Shown piece after piece: positions 53,320 to 62,539 of a stretch of 64,000 nt of DNA. This stretch comes from Pedobacter caeni (GTDB lineage Bacteria > Bacteroidota > Bacteroidia > Sphingobacteriales > Sphingobacteriaceae). The stretch covers positions 62,001 through 126,000 of the forward strand of contig NZ_FQUQ01000010.1 in NCBI RefSeq assembly GCF_900129215.1, given 5' to 3'. Within the stretch, counting starts at the first letter, position 1, and every line of letters begins with the position of its first letter. The notes under the pieces are model-generated. The model saw nothing but the letters and a program-made list of their open reading frames with translations. It was not told the origin of the DNA and made no database searches. Position numbers and translations under genes: made by a program.

Positions 53320-55263
53320 ATGATAAAAACTACTTATACCCTCCTGACCACTGCATTATTATGGGGCTTTTGCGGATCTGCCGGAGCACAGGAACAACCT
53401 GGATTAAGAGAAAAGGCAGACCGCCTTTTTCAGAAATATCAATATGCAAATGCCGCTGCAGGATATCTGAAACTGGTTGATGTAAAGAAACCCAGATTAA
53501 AAGACATGGAGCGCCTGGCCGTATGCTACCGCAAAATGAATAATTTCGAAGATGCAGAAACCTGGTATTCCCGCATCATTGCCAGCCCGGAAAGCAATTC
53601 GGAAAACCTGATCCTTTATGGAGAAGTGCTCAAAACAAATGCTAAATATGAGCAGGCAAAAAAAGTGTTGCAGGAGTATGCCACTAAAACCGGGAAACAC
53701 CAGTCAGTAGCCAATGAATTGGCGGGTTGTGATTCTGCACAAGTATGGATGGCAAATCCTACCGCTTATAAATTGAGAAATGAAGCAGCTGTGAATACCC
53801 AGAATGCGGAGTTTGCGGCTTTCCCTCATGGATCAACCGTTTATTATGCCGGGGAACCTGCAACGGGGCTTATGGATAAAATATATGGATGGACAGGCAA
53901 TTCTTACCTGAAGATCTTTACTGCCGAAAGCGGAACAGAAAGTAACCTTTCCAATCCTTTGCCGGCCATAAATGCCCTCAACACGGAGCGCTATCATGTG
54001 GGCCCGGTAACAGGAAATAAAGCAGGTGATGTCTTGTTCATTACCCGTACTTATCCCGGAAATAAAGGAGAAATAAACAAAGAAAACAAGCGTAGCTATA
54101 AAACCAATACTCTGGAACTGTTTATTCAGAAAAAGGTAAACGGGGAATGGCAGAATGCAGAAGCCTTTCCTTATAACAAGGTGAAAGCCTATTCTGTTGG
54201 GCATGCTGCTTTGAGTACAGATGAAAAAACGCTGTATTTTGTTTCCGATATGCCGGGAGGTTTAGGCGGCACAGATATCTGGTATTGCAACTTAAATACA
54301 GATGGCAGCTGGTCTGTACCTGTTAATGCAGGATCAGCCATCAATACCGCAGCTAATGAACTTTTCCCTGCTATCGGGCCTGATGGAACATTATTCTATT
54401 CTACAAGCGGACTTCCTGGAATGGGAGGACTCGATATTTTTAGCAGTAAAGGTGCCGCTTCAAACTGGAGCAAACCACAAAATCTGAAGTTCCCCCTGAA
54501 TTCTGCCGCGGATGATTTTGCCTTCGTTGTAAACGAGGCAAACACCGCTGGCTTTATCTCTTCTAACCGCAAAGGGGGAAAAGGGAATGACGACATTTAT
54601 TCTTTCAGCCACCGCAAGGCGAAAATCATCCTTGCTTTAACGGGAATTACTTACAACAAGAAAACCGGAGAAAGGCTTCCTGCCGCTGCGGTAACGCTAT
54701 TTAGTAACGGACGCACCATTGTCGGTAAACAAAGCAGTAAGGCAGATGGTACTTTCTTCTTTGAGCTGGAAACCGCTTCGGATTATAAGGTGCTGGCAAC
54801 GAAGGAAGGTTTTTATGCAGACTCGGCCAGTCTGAGCACGGTGGGAATGATTAAATCTGATACCCTGAGTGTGGCACTAAACCTGAACCCGCTGTTTGAG
54901 AAAGGTAAGATCCTTCGTCTGGAGAACATTCACTACGATTTTGATAAAGCCAATATCCGCCCGGATGCCGCTAAGATCCTGGACGAGCTTGTCCGTACCA
55001 TGCGTGATAATCCAACCTTGAAAATTGAACTGGGAAGTCATACCGATTCGAGAGGAGTAGATATTTATAACCTGGACTTGTCGCAAAGAAGGGCCACATC
55101 TGCAGTAAATTACCTGGTTTCCAGAGGAATTTCCCGTGACCGTATGACGGCCAAAGGGTATGGAGAACAAAAATTACTGAACCGCTGTGCAAATGGAGTG
55201 GCTTGTTCTGTTGCAGAACATCAGGCCAATCGCCGTACAGAGTTCAAAGTATTAGCATATTAA
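53320..55263 (+). CDS. PorE-like TPR-PD40-CRD-OmpA protein
   Basis: A 647-residue exported protein. After a signal peptide (about residues 1-23) come TPR-like helices (about 25-130), then a beta-propeller of PD40-type blades (about 165-425, LYFVSDMPGGLGGTDIWY, LFYSTSGLPGMGGLDIF). A carboxypeptidase-regulatory-like domain follows (about 440-520), and an OmpA peptidoglycan-binding domain at the end (about 535-647, YDFDKANIRPDA, GSHTDSRG). This order matches PorE of the T9SS, which tethers the PorP-type complex to the cell wall. Co-transcription with the SprF-like gene supports a matching role here. Confidence 0.88.
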   Translation: MIKTTYTLLTTALLWGFCGSAGAQEQPGLREKADRLFQKYQYANAAAGYLKLVDVKKPRLKDMERLAVCYRKMNNFEDAETWYSRIIASPESNSENLILYGEVLKTNAKYEQAKKVLQEYATKTGKHQSVANELAGCDSAQVWMANPTAYKLRNEAAVNTQNAEFAAFPHGSTVYYAGEPATGLMDKIYGWTGNSYLKIFTAESGTESNLSNPLPAINALNTERYHVGPVTGNKAGDVLFITRTYPGNKGEINKENKRSYKTNTLELFIQKKVNGEWQNAEAFPYNKVKAYSVGHAALSTDEKTLYFVSDMPGGLGGTDIWYCNLNTDGSWSVPVNAGSAINTAANELFPAIGPDGTLFYSTSGLPGMGGLDIFSSKGAASNWSKPQNLKFPLNSAADDFAFVVNEANTAGFISSNRKGGKGNDDIYSFSHRKAKIILALTGITYNKKTGERLPAAAVTLFSNGRTIVGKQSSKADGTFFFELETASDYKVLATKEGFYADSASLSTVGMIKSDTLSVALNLNPLFEKGKILRLENIHYDFDKANIRPDAAKILDELVRTMRDNPTLKIELGSHTDSRGVDIYNLDLSQRRATSAVNYLVSRGISRDRMTAKGYGEQKLLNRCANGVACSVAEHQANRRTEFKVLAY

Positions 55264-55329
55264 TCCGACGCTCCGGTACGGTCATCAGATCCTGGTGGCC
55301 GTTACTTTTAACCGATAAAAAAGACCCAT

Positions 55330-55369
55330 AAAACAAAAGGGAGATGTGTTCACATCTCCCTTTTGTTTT
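55330..55369. terminator. Bidirectional terminator after the adhesin operon
   Basis: A perfect 19-bp inverted repeat (55330-55348 with 55351-55369) with a 2-base loop and A/T-rich ends, between convergent genes. Confidence 0.9.
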
Positions 55370-55385
55370 ATATGATATTACTTCG

Positions 55386-57314
55386 TTAAGAAGCGATCGT
55401 TGCCGTTGTCCTTCTTACAGCCGTTTTTTTTACAGCGGTAATAATAGCATTGGTGTCAAATCCGCACAGTGCCCACAATTCAGGCTGTTCTCCATGGTCT
55501 ATAAATTCATCAGGGATGCCCAGACGAACCACTTGTGAGTTGTAGTTATGATCGGCCATAAACTCAAGCACAGCGCTTCCCATACCGCCTTGTAAACAAC
55601 CATCTTCTACGGTGATTACATTCCTATAGCGTTTGAAAACATCATGTAATAAAGCTTCATCCAAAGGTTTCACGAAACGCATATCGTAATGTGCCGGATG
55701 GATGCCTTCGCTGTTCAGCTCTTTACAAGCTTCTACTGCAAAGTTCCCTACATGACCTATGGTCAGTATGGCAACATCTTCTCCATCACAGATTTTTCTG
55801 CCTTTTCCGATCTCCAATGCTTTGAAAGGACGCTTCCAGTCGGTAAGCACACCATTTCCTCTTGGATAACGGATAGAGAATGGTCCCATGTTTTCCTGTT
55901 GTGCAGTATACATCAGGTTTCTCAGCTCTTCTTCATTCATCGGAGCAGCTACCGTCATGTTTGGAATACAACGCATATAAGCCAGATCATATGCTCCATG
56001 ATGGGTTGCCCCATCTGAACCTGCAAAACCTGCGCGGTCTAAACAGAATACCACATTGAGGTTCTGAATGGCTACATCATGAATCACCTGGTCATATGCC
56101 CTTTGCATAAAGCTGGAATAGATATTACAGAAAGGAACAAGTCCTTGTGTAGCCAGTCCGGCAGAAAAGGTTACGGCATGTTGTTCTGCAATCCCCACAT
56201 CAAATGCTCGGGTAGGCATGGCTTTCATCATGATGTTCATAGATGAGCCAGAAGGCATGGCAGGAGTAATCCCGACAATCTTCTTATTGGCTTCTGCAAG
56301 TTCAACAATCGTATGTCCAAAAACATCCTGATATTTCGGAGGCTGAGGTTTGTCGGATACCGGTTTTTTAATCTCACCGGTAATCTTATCAAACAATCCC
56401 GGAGCATGCCATTTGGTCTGATCTTTCTCTGCAAGTGCAAAACCTTTTCCTTTTACCGTTACACAATGCAACAGCTTAGGGCCGGGAATGTCTTTCAGAT
56501 CAGAGATCACCTGTGCCAGACGTTGTACATCATGACCATCAACAGGGCCAAAATACCTGAAGTTTAAAGCTTCAAAAAGATTGCTTTGTTTCAGCAATGT
56601 TCCTTTAATGCTCTTCTCAATTTTCTTTACAAACTTGTGCGCGTTAGGCCCAAGCTCAGAAAGTTTGATCAGTACATTGGAAATGTCATCACGGAAACGG
56701 TTGTATGATTTAGAAGTGGTAATGCTTGTTAAGTATTCTTTTAAGGCACCAACATTAGGATCAATAGACATACAGTTGTCATTCAGGATCACCAACAGGT
56801 TCGAATTTTCGATCCCCGCATGGTTTAACCCTTCAAAAGCCAATCCGGCCGTCATTGCCCCATCACCGATTACAGCAACATGCTGGCGGTCTGTTTCTCC
56901 TTTATAATGAGATGCAACAGCCATACCCAATGCCGCAGAAATAGAAGTCGAAGAGTGGCCAACACCAAAAGTATCATACTCACTCTCGCTGATCTTAGGG
57001 AATCCACTGATCCCATTCATAATGCGGTTGGTATGAAAAACAGACTTTCTTCCGGTCAGGATTTTATGGCCATAAGCCTGGTGTCCAACGTCCCAGACCA
57101 ATTTATCATAAGGCGTGTTTAATGCATAGTGTAAAGCCACCGTGAGTTCTACTACACCCAGACTTGCGCCGAAGTGCCCCCCGTTTACACTTACCACATC
57201 GATAATGTACTGACGTAGCTCCTGACAGATTTGTTCCAGGTCTTGTTCTTTATACTGCTTTAAATCAGCAGGATAATTAATGTTTGGTAATAATGGACGG
57301 GTAATATCTTCCAT
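55386..57314 (-). CDS. dxs: 1-deoxy-D-xylulose-5-phosphate synthase
   Basis: A 642-residue thiamine-diphosphate enzyme that joins pyruvate and glyceraldehyde 3-phosphate in the first step of the MEP isoprenoid pathway. Landmarks are DVGHQAYGHKILTGR near residue 58, the ThDP/Mg motif GDGAMTAGLAFEGLNHAG near 131 ending in NDN, the transketolase middle domain with GIAEQHAVTFSAGLA near 350, and a transketolase C-terminal domain. The start MEDITRPLLPN was chosen; 22 further codons upstream are hydrophobic and unlike the family. The last residues are basic. It is divergent from glyA. Confidence 0.96.
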   Translation of the reverse strand: MEDITRPLLPNINYPADLKQYKEQDLEQICQELRQYIIDVVSVNGGHFGASLGVVELTVALHYALNTPYDKLVWDVGHQAYGHKILTGRKSVFHTNRIMNGISGFPKISESEYDTFGVGHSSTSISAALGMAVASHYKGETDRQHVAVIGDGAMTAGLAFEGLNHAGIENSNLLVILNDNCMSIDPNVGALKEYLTSITTSKSYNRFRDDISNVLIKLSELGPNAHKFVKKIEKSIKGTLLKQSNLFEALNFRYFGPVDGHDVQRLAQVISDLKDIPGPKLLHCVTVKGKGFALAEKDQTKWHAPGLFDKITGEIKKPVSDKPQPPKYQDVFGHTIVELAEANKKIVGITPAMPSGSSMNIMMKAMPTRAFDVGIAEQHAVTFSAGLATQGLVPFCNIYSSFMQRAYDQVIHDVAIQNLNVVFCLDRAGFAGSDGATHHGAYDLAYMRCIPNMTVAAPMNEEELRNLMYTAQQENMGPFSIRYPRGNGVLTDWKRPFKALEIGKGRKICDGEDVAILTIGHVGNFAVEACKELNSEGIHPAHYDMRFVKPLDEALLHDVFKRYRNVITVEDGCLQGGMGSAVLEFMADHNYNSQVVRLGIPDEFIDHGEQPELWALCGFDTNAIITAVKKTAVRRTTATIAS

Positions 57315-57407
57315 GCAGTGTTTTATAGAATAGAAGTACAAAGTAAGGTATTTTGTTGCCAAACTAAGAAGGAAAATCATTAATTTTACAAATTAATACT
57401 TCAATAA

Positions 57408-58679
57408 ATGACTAGAGATACTTTAATTTTTGATTTGATTGACAGGGAATTGGACCGTCAGGAAAATGGCCTGGAACTGATAGCTTCAGAAAACTTTGTA
57501 AGCAAACAGGTAATGGAAGCCGCAGGATCATGTTTAACGAATAAATATGCTGAAGGCCTTCCGGGAAAAAGATATTATGGCGGTTGCCAGATCGTAGATG
57601 AGGTAGAAACCTTGGCTATTGACCGTGCCAAACAACTTTTTGGTGCAGAATGGGTAAACGTACAACCGCATTCAGGTGCTCAGGCAAATGCTGCGGTAAT
57701 GCTTGCAGTTATCCAGCCGGGAGATAAAATCTTAGGATTTGACCTTTCTCATGGTGGACACTTAACCCATGGTTCACCGGTAAACTTTTCAGGAAAACTG
57801 TATCAGCCATTATTTTATGGTGTTAAAAAAGAAGACGGACTGATTGACTATGCTAAATTGGAAGAAATTGCTTTAGCAGAACGTCCTAAACTGATTATTT
57901 GTGGTGCTTCAGCCTATTCAAGAGAGTGGGATTATGCATTTATCCGTAGTGTTGCTGATAAAATCGGTGCCCTTGTGCTCGCCGATATTTCACACCCTGC
58001 CGGAATGATTGCCCGCGGATTATTGGCTAACCCACTTCCACATTGCCATATCGTGACCACTACTACCCACAAAACCCTTCGCGGTCCCCGTGGCGGACTG
58101 ATCATGATGGGTAAAGATTTTGAAAATCCTTTCGGATTGAAAACCCCTAAAGGTGAAACCAGAATGATGTCGTCTGTATTGGACATGGCGGTATTCCCTG
58201 GAACGCAAGGCGGACCATTAGAGCACATCATCGCAGCTAAAGCCATCGCATTTGGTGAAGCGTTAAGTGAGGAATATTTAACGTATATCAAACAGGTGAA
58301 ATCCAATGCTCAGGCAATGGCTAAAGCCTTTGTAGCAAAAGGTTACGGCATCATCTCAGGTGGTACAGATAACCATTTGATGCTGATCGATCTTCGTAAT
58401 AAAAATATAACTGGAAAAGCAGCTGAAAATGCGCTTGAAAAAGCAGATATTACCGTGAATAAGAATATGGTTCCTTTTGATGATAAATCACCATTTGTAA
58501 CTTCCGGTATCCGCGTAGGAACTGCCGCAATTACAACCAGGGGCTTTAAAGAAGAAGAAATGGAAACCATAGTTGATCTGATTGATCAGGTAATTACCAA
58601 TGCAGAAGATGAAAACAATCTGAAAGCGGTAAAAGAAAAAGTAATTAGCCTGGTAAGTCGGTTCCCCTTATATAAATAA
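57408..58679 (+). CDS. glyA: Serine hydroxymethyltransferase
   Basis: A 423-residue pyridoxal-phosphate enzyme that interconverts serine and glycine with tetrahydrofolate. The PLP lysine is Lys219 in VTTTTHKTLRGPRGG. Also present are ELIASENFVS near residue 21, NKYAEGLPGKRYYGG near 44, and GTQGGPLEH near 265, all close to the family consensus. Length and all active-site residues are normal. A hybrid kinase gene starts only 20 bases downstream, so both may be on one transcript. Confidence 0.97.
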   Translation: MTRDTLIFDLIDRELDRQENGLELIASENFVSKQVMEAAGSCLTNKYAEGLPGKRYYGGCQIVDEVETLAIDRAKQLFGAEWVNVQPHSGAQANAAVMLAVIQPGDKILGFDLSHGGHLTHGSPVNFSGKLYQPLFYGVKKEDGLIDYAKLEEIALAERPKLIICGASAYSREWDYAFIRSVADKIGALVLADISHPAGMIARGLLANPLPHCHIVTTTTHKTLRGPRGGLIMMGKDFENPFGLKTPKGETRMMSSVLDMAVFPGTQGGPLEHIIAAKAIAFGEALSEEYLTYIKQVKSNAQAMAKAFVAKGYGIISGGTDNHLMLIDLRNKNITGKAAENALEKADITVNKNMVPFDDKSPFVTSGIRVGTAAITTRGFKEEEMETIVDLIDQVITNAEDENNLKAVKEKVISLVSRFPLYK

Positions 58680-58699
58680 CCCGGGACTGAATTGCTTAA

Positions 58700-61465
58700 A
58701 TGTTAACTAATAACCAAAATTCATCAACTAATGAGAAAGAACGCTTAAGGGCGTTGCGCGATTACAATATATTGGATACTCCACCGGAGAATGAATTCGA
58801 TAATATTACCAAGCTGGCCGGCTTGATCTGCAACACACCTATAGCGTTGATCGTATTAGTTGATGAAAAACGGTTATGGTTTAAATCTGTTATAGGGCTT
58901 AAGTGCAGAGAAGTGCCCAGAGGCATTAACTTCGCTGACCATGTTATGCAAAGCGAAGTGGTGTTTGAAGTTTGTGATGCACATCATGATGAACGCTTTA
59001 TCAACCATCCTGCAGTCATTGATGGAACTAAGGTCAGGTATTATGCCGGAGCGCCATTAATTGATGAAGAGGGCTTTAAATTAGGCACAGTTTGCGTGTT
59101 TGATCAGGTACCTAAAAAATTAAGTGAGGAACAAAAAGAGGGTTTACAGATTCTTGCCAAAGAAATCATTACCCATATTTCCCTCCGCAAAAAAGCGCTG
59201 GAACTGAACCTTAAAAATCAGCGTTTTGAAGAATTACTGAACATTTCTACGGTATCTCCCGAAATCCATTGTATTCTGAATGATAAAGGTGAACTGTTGT
59301 TTGTCAACAATGCCATTACCAACCTATTGGAATATGAAGTGGAGGAAGCTGTTGGGCTAAGTGCCTGGGGGCTTTGTTACCGGGAAGACATCGACAGGGT
59401 AGTCCATACCATCGAAGCAGGACTTTCTGCGGGAATTAAGCAGTTTAATGTAGATTTCAGGATTGTGAGTAAAAGCGGAATCATCCGTTGGTTAAGCTGG
59501 AATATGGTCTGTAAAAACAGGCGGTGGTATGCTTATGGAAGGGATATTACAGAGAATAAGCGGGTAGAAAATGAGCTGATGAAGCTGTCTTTTGTGGCGA
59601 GTAAGGTAAACAATGCCGTCGTAATTAACGATGCCAATAACCATGTGACCTGGGTAAATGCCGCTTTTGAAAAGATTACCGGATTTACATTGGAGGACAT
59701 GAAAGGCAACCGGCTCGGCGATCTGATTCAGGGGCCTGGTACGGACCTTGAGCTCATTGAGCAGGCAAGAGAACTGACGAAGAAGAATCAGTCCTTTACA
59801 GTCGACCTGCTGGCTTACCGTAAGGATAAACAACCCATCTGGTTGTCTATTTATAATACGGTGGTCTTTAATGACGAGGGAAAAGTAGAAATCGAAGTAG
59901 AGATCATTCTCGATATTACAGAAAAGAAAAAGGCAGAAGAAGAATTGCAATTGCTTTCTTTGGTGGCGAGTAAAACGGATACCGGGGTAAATATTTCCGA
60001 TGAAAATGGGAATACCACCTGGATCAACCAGTCGCTGGAAAAGTTGTCCGGATATACTTTAAATGAGTTACAAGGCCTCAGGCTTGGCGATATTCTCGAA
60101 CCAAACGGGGAGGCACAACGACAGCTCATTGCACGTTCCAGAGAAAAAGCGAACAACAGGGAGTCTTATGCCATAGAAGTTCAGGCAAAACGGAAATCAG
60201 GGGAGTCGATATGGCTTTCCGTGTCTAATACACCGATCGTAAACGAAAAAGGAAAGGTAGAAAAACAGATCGACCTGATCACTGACATCTCCCAGAGAAA
60301 ACAGGCAGAAAAGGAAATGATCGAAGCCAGAGAGCAGGCGTTACAGCTTAGCGCAGCTAAGGAAATGTTCCTTTCTGTGATGAGTCATGAGATCAGAACG
60401 CCATTAAATGCGGTGATCGGGATGGCCCATTTGTTATTGGATAACGACCCTAAAGAGTCGCAACTTAACGACCTTAACCTGTTGAGGTTCTCTGCAGAAA
60501 ACCTGCTGAACATCATCAATGATATCCTGGATCTTACCAAAATGGAAACCGGAAATGTACAGCTGGAAACCATTCCTTTTAGCTTAAAAGCTTTGGCCTC
60601 TGATGTGATCAATTCCTTGCAGATGACGGTTTCTACACGTAACAATAAGCTGGAACTGGTTTGCGATCAACAGATTCCAGAATATATTAAAGGAGATAAA
60701 ACGCGCTTGTACCAGGTGTTGATGAATTTGCTTGGGAATTCTATAAAATTCACTCAGGATGGCGATATCAAACTGGAAATCCGACAGCTCAGTGAGGATG
60801 ATAAAAATGTATTGCTGTATTTTGAAGTCAGGGATACCGGAATAGGAATCGCTCAGGAGAAATTGTCTTATATTTTTGAACCCTTTATTCAGGCAAGAAC
60901 AGATATCTCGAGGAAGTATGGTGGTACGGGCTTAGGCTTAACCATTACCAAGAAGATGCTGGAGCTTTACGGTGCTGATATCAATGTAGAGAGTGAAGAG
61001 GGAAAGGGAACCGTGTTTTTCTTCTCGATTTCTTTTGAAAAAGCGTCTGATTACATCCCTCCGGTGAAAACCTTCAGAGAGCCGGATATGTTTAGCGACA
61101 AGCGCATTCTTGTGGTCGACGACAATGAGATCAATACCCTGATTGCAAAGCGGATCTTTGGCAAATGGGGACTGAACCTGGATTTTGCTTCCAATGGAGA
61201 AGAAGCCCTGGAAAAGGTGGCGGTTAATTTTTATGACCTGATCTTTATGGACATTAAAATGCCGGGAATTGATGGTTTTGAAACAACCAGCCTGATCCGG
61301 GCGATGGATGGTGCCTATTTTAAAAATGTACCTATTGTTGCGTTAACCGCATCTACCCTTCATGACGAACATAATAAATTCAATGAGTGTGGAATGAACG
61401 GACATATCTTAAAGCCTTTTAAGCCGGAAGAGATGCGTAATGTGCTTTCGGAATACCTGAGGTAA
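58700..61465 (+). CDS. Hybrid histidine kinase, GAF-PAS(3)-HisKA-HATPase-REC
   Basis: A 921-residue cytosolic sensor kinase. A GAF domain (about 15-165) is followed by three PAS/PAC units (about 175-290, 295-420, 420-545), HisKA with His563 in MSHEIRTPLNAVIGM, HATPase_c (about 665-780, RDTGIGIAQEK and GGTGLGLTITKKML) and a receiver (about 795-920, Asp in FMDIKMPGIDG). The GAF start (RLRALRDYNILDTPPENEFD) resembles that of the kinase at 34052, so they are paralogues; this one lacks one PAS and the second receiver. PAS 2 and 3 are near copies of each other (LxxLSxVASK). Its stop is 2 bases from the convergent ATPase gene. Confidence 0.93.
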   Translation: MLTNNQNSSTNEKERLRALRDYNILDTPPENEFDNITKLAGLICNTPIALIVLVDEKRLWFKSVIGLKCREVPRGINFADHVMQSEVVFEVCDAHHDERFINHPAVIDGTKVRYYAGAPLIDEEGFKLGTVCVFDQVPKKLSEEQKEGLQILAKEIITHISLRKKALELNLKNQRFEELLNISTVSPEIHCILNDKGELLFVNNAITNLLEYEVEEAVGLSAWGLCYREDIDRVVHTIEAGLSAGIKQFNVDFRIVSKSGIIRWLSWNMVCKNRRWYAYGRDITENKRVENELMKLSFVASKVNNAVVINDANNHVTWVNAAFEKITGFTLEDMKGNRLGDLIQGPGTDLELIEQARELTKKNQSFTVDLLAYRKDKQPIWLSIYNTVVFNDEGKVEIEVEIILDITEKKKAEEELQLLSLVASKTDTGVNISDENGNTTWINQSLEKLSGYTLNELQGLRLGDILEPNGEAQRQLIARSREKANNRESYAIEVQAKRKSGESIWLSVSNTPIVNEKGKVEKQIDLITDISQRKQAEKEMIEAREQALQLSAAKEMFLSVMSHEIRTPLNAVIGMAHLLLDNDPKESQLNDLNLLRFSAENLLNIINDILDLTKMETGNVQLETIPFSLKALASDVINSLQMTVSTRNNKLELVCDQQIPEYIKGDKTRLYQVLMNLLGNSIKFTQDGDIKLEIRQLSEDDKNVLLYFEVRDTGIGIAQEKLSYIFEPFIQARTDISRKYGGTGLGLTITKKMLELYGADINVESEEGKGTVFFFSISFEKASDYIPPVKTFREPDMFSDKRILVVDDNEINTLIAKRIFGKWGLNLDFASNGEEALEKVAVNFYDLIFMDIKMPGIDGFETTSLIRAMDGAYFKNVPIVALTASTLHDEHNKFNECGMNGHILKPFKPEEMRNVLSEYLR

Positions 61466-61467
61466 TC

Positions 61468-62019
61468 TTAAATGCCAATTTTTTCAATCATAAAATCTGC
61501 TCTTTCCAGAGTAGTCACTTTCGGAATTTCCAGCAGCTGGTATCCACGTTTTTTATAAGTATCAGCCATCATTTCATAAGTTCTCACTGCTTCAGCAAAA
61601 GATTGTTTTCGCTCACTGTCATTCTTATAAATCTCTTCCCAGGGTGGGGTGATAAAAACGATAGGGTGATAGCGCAGGTATTTTGCCGCATTCGTGATTT
61701 CGTTTGGTGGTTGAATGTTGTTGAGTTTCAGATAGCCTGATATATCCGGAATGCCCCGGTCAAAAAGAACCGGTTGATTTCTTTCCGGATAATCCATAAA
61801 ATCTGCTTTAGCTTGTTTGAACATCAATTCCGCAAACCGTAATGGTGATTTCCAGGGCAATGCAGTTCCATTGGTATGGAGCTGATCTATGATGATTTGC
61901 CGGCCTGTTTCAGGGATGCAAAGGTATTTCCTTCTTTCCATCTCTTCGAGTAAGGTTGTTTTGCCCATACCGGGGCCACCGGTAATGACAAAAAAGTTGT
62001 TTCTGTCTATGGTTTTCAT
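61468..62019 (-). CDS. P-loop ATPase, AAA_28-like
   Basis: A 183-residue soluble nucleotide-binding protein. The Walker A loop is TGGPGMGKTTLLEEM near residue 12. A Walker B-like strand FDRGIPDISGYL lies near 90, and IVFITPPWEEIYKNDSERK near 120 matches AAA_28 (NadR-kinase-like) proteins with LID-type basic residues. Family members are often annotated only as ATPases, and a small-molecule kinase role is possible. It is convergent with the kinase gene, which leaves no room for a terminator between them. Substrate unknown. Confidence 0.78.
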   Translation of the reverse strand: MKTIDRNNFFVITGGPGMGKTTLLEEMERRKYLCIPETGRQIIIDQLHTNGTALPWKSPLRFAELMFKQAKADFMDYPERNQPVLFDRGIPDISGYLKLNNIQPPNEITNAAKYLRYHPIVFITPPWEEIYKNDSERKQSFAEAVRTYEMMADTYKKRGYQLLEIPKVTTLERADFMIEKIGI

Positions 62020-62270
62020 TAATATATAATTGTGTTTTTTTGTTCGTTTTATTGATTTTCATTGCTGCTTATAAGCGGTATGCTGATGATGATTCCATTA
62101 AAACTTATGATTTTTAATCGTCTTAAAAGAGCGGATCAAGGGCGTACGATGGTTGAGCTATCTAAGCAGCAGCCGGGTATTCTGTTTATTTGCAAAATGG
62201 CATACAGTTCATAAAGGTCCTTTAAAAGAGAACGGAGGGGGGTAGAGAGAAGAGAAGTCCTTTAAAGATA
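62020..62270. other. Intergenic region before the twin elements
   Basis: AT-rich stretch upstream of the ATPase gene. A 10-base word, GTCCTTTAAA, occurs twice (62217 and 62257), 40 bases apart, the second beside the first structured element. No gene seen. Confidence 0.35.
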
Positions 62271-62328
62271 AAGGGCCGACATTCCACGAGTGTGAAGTTG
62301 TCGACCCTTAAATTAACGCTCTCAGGGA
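62271..62328 (-). ncRNA. Candidate small RNA or leader-like element, copy 2
   Basis: Read on the minus strand: the word TGAGAGCGTTAATTTA (62324-62309), then a hairpin (62309-62271) with an 11-bp stem broken by one mismatch, GGGTCGACA pairing near TGTCGGCCC, then CCTTTATCTTTAAAG. A promoter-like pair (TTG, 20 bases, TACTTTG) lies just upstream. The same 16-base word and hairpin plan recur at 62431-62490. No reading frame fits. Family unknown to me. Confidence 0.45.
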
Positions 62329-62358
62329 CAAAGTAACATAAAACAAATCACTTGTCAA
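62329..62358 (-). promoter_or_regulatory. Promoter-like site before element copy 2
   Basis: On the minus strand TTG (62358-62356), 20 bases, then TACTTTG (62335-62329). The -7 box has one base fewer than TAnnTTTG, but the layout is otherwise typical, and the element starts within a few bases. Confidence 0.45.
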
Positions 62359-62422
62359 AATTTATTTTTAAATAAAAAGAAGAATCTGGGTTTCTGTGAT
62401 CAGGGAAAGGTTTCGGGCCCTG

Positions 62423-62490
62423 AAAAAAGTAAAGGGCCGATATTTCTGTGTAGAAAATATCAGCCCTTACCATCTAAATTAACGCTCTCA
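62423..62490 (-). ncRNA. Candidate small RNA or terminator-like element, copy 1
   Basis: On the minus strand: TGAGAGCGTTAATTTA (62490-62475), a short spacer, then a 14-bp stem with one mismatch (62468-62455 with 62445-62432) and 9-base loop, then ACTTTTTT. The hairpin plus T-run would stop transcription, so it may also terminate comF, which ends 50 bases upstream. Shares its leading word and GGCCCTTT stem foot with copy 2. Confidence 0.5.
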
Positions 62491-62539
62491 AATATATAAA
62501 CGACCTTATCAACAGAATGTTATCATCAGCTATGTTTTT

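Noticed and set aside
57315..57380. Longer start for dxs
   Set aside because: Adds a hydrophobic 22-residue stretch not seen in this cytoplasmic enzyme; MEDITRPLL fits the family.
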